NCBI GenBank assembly: GCA_045614565.1
Contig: JAZLDG010000074.1
Coordinates: forward strand, 42,316-106,315
Reading direction: 5' to 3'
From: Scatosoma sp045614565
Lineage (GTDB): Bacteria > Bacillota > Clostridia > Christensenellales > Borkfalkiaceae
Length of the DNA stretch: 64,000 nucleotides
The notes beneath the pieces are model-generated. The model ran no database searches. It saw only the letters and a program-made list of their open reading frames with translations, and had not been told where the DNA came from. The translations under genes and the position numbers were made by a program. This document shows positions 60,595 through 64,000 of this stretch, piece by piece. Each line of letters starts with the position of its first letter. Positions within the stretch are counted from its first letter, which is position 1.

Positions 60595-60924
60595 TTATAA
60601 AATTTGCGACAGGACAAACCAGATCAAGAACGCGGCTACGCAAACGCCGCCGACGATTAGACGGATTTTACCCCGTTTCGCTTCGTCCATCGGCACGTAA
60701 ATTTTGAAACCGCAGGTCGGGCATACGCCGTTTTCCATCAAGGTATTGCAACGCTTGCAATGTATCTTTTCAGGCGTAGCGTCGCTAAACGTATTCCAAC
60801 GCTTTTGGGGCTTGGGTTCGGTTTCCCGTTCCAACGGGATTTCGTTTTCCTGCATCGCCGCTTCCATTTCCGCAATGACGCGGGCTTCTTCGGCTCTCTT
60901 TTCTTCTCTAGTAATTTTACTCAT
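60595..60924 (-). CDS. zinc-ribbon protein with C-terminal membrane anchor
   Basis: The 109-residue protein has a charged N-terminus and a zinc ribbon, CKRCNTLMENGVCPTCGFKI (56-75). It ends in one transmembrane helix (IRLIVGGVCVAAFLIWFVLS), so it is a cytoplasmic domain anchored at its C-terminus. Function unknown. It lies 8 bases after the cardiolipin synthase gene in the same direction. Confidence 0.75.
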   Translation of the reverse strand: MSKITREEKRAEEARVIAEMEAAMQENEIPLERETEPKPQKRWNTFSDATPEKIHCKRCNTLMENGVCPTCGFKIYVPMDEAKRGKIRLIVGGVCVAAFLIWFVLSQIL

Positions 60925-60931
60925 AACTCCC

Positions 60932-62533
60932 TCACATTAACGTTTCAAATACGCGAAGCACGGAATCGAACAACCGTCCAAGCAACCCGTTTTTCACGCT
61001 TTCTTTCGTACATAATTTAGAAACGGCGAACGTTTCTTCGCAGTCCCTTTTCACGTCCGCAACCGCTTGACAGCCCGCGAAATATACTGCGTTTTCAAAA
61101 TGGTGATATAAACTGCGGTAATCGAGATTGATCGTACCCACGACGGCGCAATCGTCGTCGGCAACCACGCTTTTTGCGTGGATAAACCCCGCCGTATACT
61201 CGTATATTTTCACCCCTGCGCGCATCAAAATCCCGTAATTCGCGCGCGTAACGCGATAGGTCAGCTTTTTATCGGGAACGGCAGGCGTTACGATCCGCAC
61301 GTCCACGCCCCGCTCCGCCGCCGCGCAAAGCGCGGTACGCACATGATCGTCTAAAATCAGATAGGGTGTAAAAAACCAAACGTATTGACTTGCGCGGTTG
61401 ATAATATCGGTGTACACCGTTTCCGCAAGATTACGCTTATCGAGCGGCGAATCGTCGTAGGGCTGAATTCGCAACGCCGTCGATTGCGCCGTGCTTTTGC
61501 CGCTTGGCGGTAATAAATACGTTTTTATATCTTCTTTATCTGGGCGAAAGGCGTTCCAAATATTCAAAAACATTTGCGTAAACGAAGCTACAGCGTCCCC
61601 CGTCACTTTCACGACCGTATCCTTCCAGTACCCGAAACGGCGTTTTTCCGCAATATACTCGTCGGCGAGATTGATCCCGCCCGTAAACGCCACTTTGCCG
61701 TCCACGACCAACATTTTTCGGTGATCGCGGTTGTTTATGCGCGCGGTGAAAAAGGGAACGACGTCGTTGAAGGTCATACACTTGATATTTTCGTCCAAGC
61801 TCTCCAAATACCGCTCGTAATCGGGCGGCAAAGTCACCATACACCCGAAATCGTCGTAAATAATACGGATTTTCACCCCTTGCGCCGCTTTTTCTAAAAG
61901 AATTTTTCTAATTTCGTCCCACATTTTGCCGTGCGCGATAATGAAATACTCTAAAAAAACGAACTTTTCCGCGTTTTTGAGCGCGTTCAGCATTTCAGGA
62001 AAAGCCGCTTCCCCACTCGGATAATACGCAATATCCCCGTCGTAAAACACGGGATATCCCCCGTACTTTGCAACGTAACGCGTCAACGCGTCGCTTCTGC
62101 TTTTCGGCTCGGGCAAGCTCCGCTCCCCGTAGATTTCTTTCACGCCGACCGCGTTTTCCGCTTGCGCACGCGTCATTTTTTCAAGCATCTTCCGCGTCGG
62201 TCTGCCGTGGCCGTTCAATAAATACATACCCACGCCAAACGCAGGTAAAAGCACGATAAGCAAAATCCAGCTCATTTCCGTGGACGGTCGGGTTTTGTCG
62301 TTTATTATATATAAAATGAAAAAAATCTCTAAAACGAATACCGCGATTTGCAAGCCGATCGCCCATTCCGACGCGTACACGAATAAAAAAATCAAAAACG
62401 CGTACCCCAAGAGCTGTATCAACGCCGAAAATAAAAACACGAAAAACCGACTGTACAAAAAGGATTTATAGCTCCTATCGTTCGCTACCGTCCTTTCTAT
62501 CCACCTTTTTTTTCGTTCGCTTAATTTTTTCAT
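60932..62533 (-). CDS. cls: cardiolipin synthase (phospholipase D superfamily)
   Basis: The 533-residue enzyme joins two phosphatidylglycerol molecules into cardiolipin in the membrane. It has two N-terminal transmembrane helices. Two HKD motifs are present: NNRDHRKMLVVDGKVAFTGG (near 235-255) and GFIHAKSVVADDDCAVVGTI (near 440-460). ATG 62533 is the best in-frame start, but an apparently perfect TTGACA-N17-TATAAT ends one base before it, which is unusual (see findings). Confidence 0.92.
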   Translation of the reverse strand: MKKLSERKKRWIERTVANDRSYKSFLYSRFFVFLFSALIQLLGYAFLIFLFVYASEWAIGLQIAVFVLEIFFILYIINDKTRPSTEMSWILLIVLLPAFGVGMYLLNGHGRPTRKMLEKMTRAQAENAVGVKEIYGERSLPEPKSRSDALTRYVAKYGGYPVFYDGDIAYYPSGEAAFPEMLNALKNAEKFVFLEYFIIAHGKMWDEIRKILLEKAAQGVKIRIIYDDFGCMVTLPPDYERYLESLDENIKCMTFNDVVPFFTARINNRDHRKMLVVDGKVAFTGGINLADEYIAEKRRFGYWKDTVVKVTGDAVASFTQMFLNIWNAFRPDKEDIKTYLLPPSGKSTAQSTALRIQPYDDSPLDKRNLAETVYTDIINRASQYVWFFTPYLILDDHVRTALCAAAERGVDVRIVTPAVPDKKLTYRVTRANYGILMRAGVKIYEYTAGFIHAKSVVADDDCAVVGTINLDYRSLYHHFENAVYFAGCQAVADVKRDCEETFAVSKLCTKESVKNGLLGRLFDSVLRVFETLM

Positions 62534-62677
62534 TATTATAAACCCTTTTTCATATTTTGTCAAGCTGTTGTATTATATTATAGTATATCAGTTTTAGGTT
62601 ACGATTATAGGAAAAATCCGTTAAATTTTCGTGAAAAAAATTTTTTGAAAAAATTTGAAATTTTTACCGTAAAACTG

Positions 62678-62711
62678 TTGACAAATCCATTTTTTTATAT
62701 TATACTATAAT
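62678..62711 (+). promoter_or_regulatory. rubrerythrin promoter with a palindrome over the -10 box
   Basis: TTGACA (62678-62683), 17 bases, TATACT (62701-62706). The 13-bp palindrome ATTATACTATAAT (62699-62711) covers the -10 box. It is a possible operator for the neighbouring Fur/PerR-like regulator. Confidence 0.6.
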
Positions 62712-62762
62712 CACTTAATAAAACCAAATCCTAATAAGGGAACGGGAAGGAGAAAAATAATT

Positions 62763-63404
62763 ATGAAAAAATTTGAATGTTCTGTATGTCATCACGTAGT
62801 AGAAGCGGAAGCTGCACCCGAAGTTTGCCCCGTTTGCAAGCAAGTAGGTAAATTTGAAGCGAAACCCGCTTTGAAAGGCTCGAAAACGGAAGCGAATTTG
62901 CAAACGGCGTTTGCAGGCGAATCCCAAGCAAGAAATAAGTACACCTATTTTGCAAGCAAGGCAAGAAAGGAAGGGTTCGTACAAATCGCGGCTATTTTTG
63001 AAGAAACGGCGAAAAACGAACAAGAACATGCTAAAATTTGGTTCAAGCTTTTGAACGGCGGTGAAATTTCTTCGACGGCGGAAAATCTTTTAGCGGCAGC
63101 GGAAGGCGAAAACTACGAATGGACGGATATGTACGATACTTTCGCAAAGGAAGCGCGTGAAGAAGGTTTCGACGAAATCGCGGCTTTGTTTGAAGGCGTT
63201 GCGGCGATCGAAAAGGAACACGAAGAAAGATATAGAAAGCTTCTTGCGAACGTAAAAGGCAACTTGGTATTCTCCAAGGACGGCGACGCGGTATGGCAAT
63301 GCTCCAACTGCGGTCATATCGTAGTCGGCAAGAAAGCTCCCGACGTTTGCCCTATTTGCGCGCACCCGCAGGCATATTTCCAAGTTCGCGCGGAAAACTA
63401 CTAA
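62763..63404 (+). CDS. rubrerythrin with rubredoxin domains at both ends
   Basis: Rubrerythrins are di-iron peroxide reductases of anaerobes. The 213-residue protein has an N-terminal rubredoxin-like knuckle pair (CSVC at 6-9, CPVC at 22-25). A four-helix ferritin-like core supplies iron ligands (FAGESQARNKY, FEETAKNEQEHAKIW, FEGVAAIEKEHEERY). A second rubredoxin-like domain (CSNCGHIVVGKKAPDVCPIC) is at the C-terminus. Most have only one. It is followed by a Fur-family gene that may sense peroxide. Confidence 0.93.
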   Translation: MKKFECSVCHHVVEAEAAPEVCPVCKQVGKFEAKPALKGSKTEANLQTAFAGESQARNKYTYFASKARKEGFVQIAAIFEETAKNEQEHAKIWFKLLNGGEISSTAENLLAAAEGENYEWTDMYDTFAKEAREEGFDEIAALFEGVAAIEKEHEERYRKLLANVKGNLVFSKDGDAVWQCSNCGHIVVGKKAPDVCPICAHPQAYFQVRAENY

Positions 63405-63421
63405 TTTTGACAATTTAATCT

Positions 63422-63459
63422 CGGTCCGTCCTGCGAAGCCCCTTCGTGGGGCGGACCGT
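63422..63459 (+). terminator. terminator/attenuator between rubrerythrin and regulator genes
   Basis: CGGTCCG and CGGACCG with an inner CGAAG/CTTCG stem form a hairpin. The following T-run is weak. Confidence 0.6.
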
Positions 63460-63489
63460 TACATTTTATACTAATCAAGGAGAAGGACG

Positions 63490-63879
63490 ATGCAAGAGCG
63501 ACAGACGAAGCAAAAGCAAATCATTTACGACGCCTTGAAAACGCTCAATCATCCGACGGCGACGGAAGTTTACGGTTGGATACGTGAAACGCACCCCACC
63601 GTATCCCGAGCGACGGTATTCCGCGTTTTGGGCGGCTTTGCCGCAAACGGGCGGGCATTAGAATTGCGCACGGCAGGCAACGAAATCCGTTACGATTATA
63701 ACGTATACCCGCATTGCCACGGTCGGTGCATACGTTGCGGAAAGCTTGCAGACGTAGAAGCGAAAGGCTTGACGGAAAACGGACTGGAAACGATTGCTTA
63801 CGACGGTTTTACCGTCGAAGGATATTCGTTGGAATTTTTCGGTGTTTGCAAGGATTGTAAAGACGAACCCAAGGCATAA
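63490..63879 (+). CDS. Fur/PerR-family metalloregulator
   Basis: The 129-residue protein has the winged helix of the Fur family (ATEVYGWIRETHPTVSRATV with FRVLGGFAANG) and a dimer/metal region. The latter has a HCHGRC box and the structural zinc cysteines CIRC and CKDC. The RYDYN segment is more PerR-like than Fur-like. Its position 85 bases after rubrerythrin suggests oxidative-stress control of that gene, which is inference. Confidence 0.88.
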   Translation: MQERQTKQKQIIYDALKTLNHPTATEVYGWIRETHPTVSRATVFRVLGGFAANGRALELRTAGNEIRYDYNVYPHCHGRCIRCGKLADVEAKGLTENGLETIAYDGFTVEGYSLEFFGVCKDCKDEPKA

Positions 63880-63910
63880 AAAGTTTTTTATCGCAAGATA
63901 AGAAAAATCG

Positions 63911-63939
63911 TTGACATTTAACGAAAAAAAGAATATAAT
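63911..63939 (+). promoter_or_regulatory. promoter of the tRNA at the right edge
   Basis: TTGACA (63911-63916), 17 bases, TATAAT (63934-63939). Confidence 0.85.
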
Positions 63940-63940
63940 A

Positions 63941-63969
63941 AGAAAGCCGTTGAGAAAAACGGCTTTCTT
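63941..63969 (+). other. hairpin between promoter and tRNA
   Basis: AGAAAGCCGTT and AACGGCTTTCT form an 11-bp stem at the predicted transcript start, directly before the tRNA. It may shape tRNA 5' processing or act as an early hairpin. Confidence 0.5.
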
Positions 63970-63971
63970 AT

Positions 63972-64000
63972 GCAGGTGTCGCCTAGCGGTATGGCGGCAG
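63972..64000 (+). tRNA. 5' part of a tRNA gene (possibly tRNA-Gly), cut by the window edge
   Basis: GCAGGTG could be the acceptor arm, followed by TC, D-stem GCC, loop TAGCGGTAT and GGC, then the start of the anticodon arm GGCAG. The anticodon is outside the window, so identity is uncertain. Confidence 0.65.

Noticed and set aside
1..64000. CRISPR array or complete prophage
   Set aside because: No regularly spaced direct repeats and no capsid, terminase or tail genes were seen; the only island is the tRNA-Arg element.

Overview
The window looks like chromosomal DNA of an anaerobic Bacillota of class Clostridia. The support is: T-box, TPP and glycine riboswitch control; YlxM-Ffh-RpsP-KhpA-RimM gene order; a YhaN/YhaO pair; double-rubredoxin rubrerythrin next to a Fur-family regulator; and AAGGAG ribosome sites with TTGACA-N17-TATAAT promoters. 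An uncultured gut lineage such as Christensenellales is plausible, but that is inference.

Layout. 1-12363: branched-chain amino acid biosynthesis on the minus strand. A leucine-type T-box leader precedes leuA-ilvB-ilvN-ilvC-ilvD-leuC-leuD-leuB and a DUF815 ATPase cut by the window edge. ilvE lies just upstream under its own promoter, and a 281-bp MITE sits between leuC and leuD. 12402-19725: tandem glycine riboswitch with an amino-acid:Na+ symporter, galM, a DUF1538 membrane protein with two PII-like proteins, a YfbR-like nucleotidase, and a TPP riboswitch with thiT. 19719-30343: housekeeping genes (rimM, khpA, rpsP, ffh, ylxM, rseP, dxr, cdsA, uppS, frr, pyrH, tsf, rpsB). A second, inverted MITE-like pair flanks thiT-rimM. 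30384-37635: ruvX fused in frame to DUF1292, small membrane and unknown proteins, a cyclophilin-like lipoprotein, a methyltransferase and a nitroreductase.

37694-44972 is an AT-rich integrative element of about 7.3 kb. It carries a tyrosine recombinase, TnpV, an XRE regulator and probable defence cargo: a membrane protein translationally coupled to a GmrSD-like DUF262/DUF1524 protein, a 74-aa protein and an HNH protein. It entered exactly in the anticodon loop of the host tRNA-Arg(CCU) gene and split it: the 3' half is at 37657-37700 and the 5' half at 44966-45003. It carries its own intact tRNA-Arg(CCU) at 44753-44827, in the same orientation and downstream of the orphaned host tRNA promoter. 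This self-compensating tRNA interruption is the most striking feature of the window.

45096-64000 returns to host-like DNA: a 1535-aa DUF4011/SF1-helicase/nuclease/DUF3320 protein (candidate single-gene defence), a GNAT acetyltransferase, a heterodimeric ABC exporter, YhaN/YhaO, ClpB, a zinc-ribbon membrane protein, cardiolipin synthase, rubrerythrin, a Fur-family regulator, and the first bases of a tRNA at the right edge.
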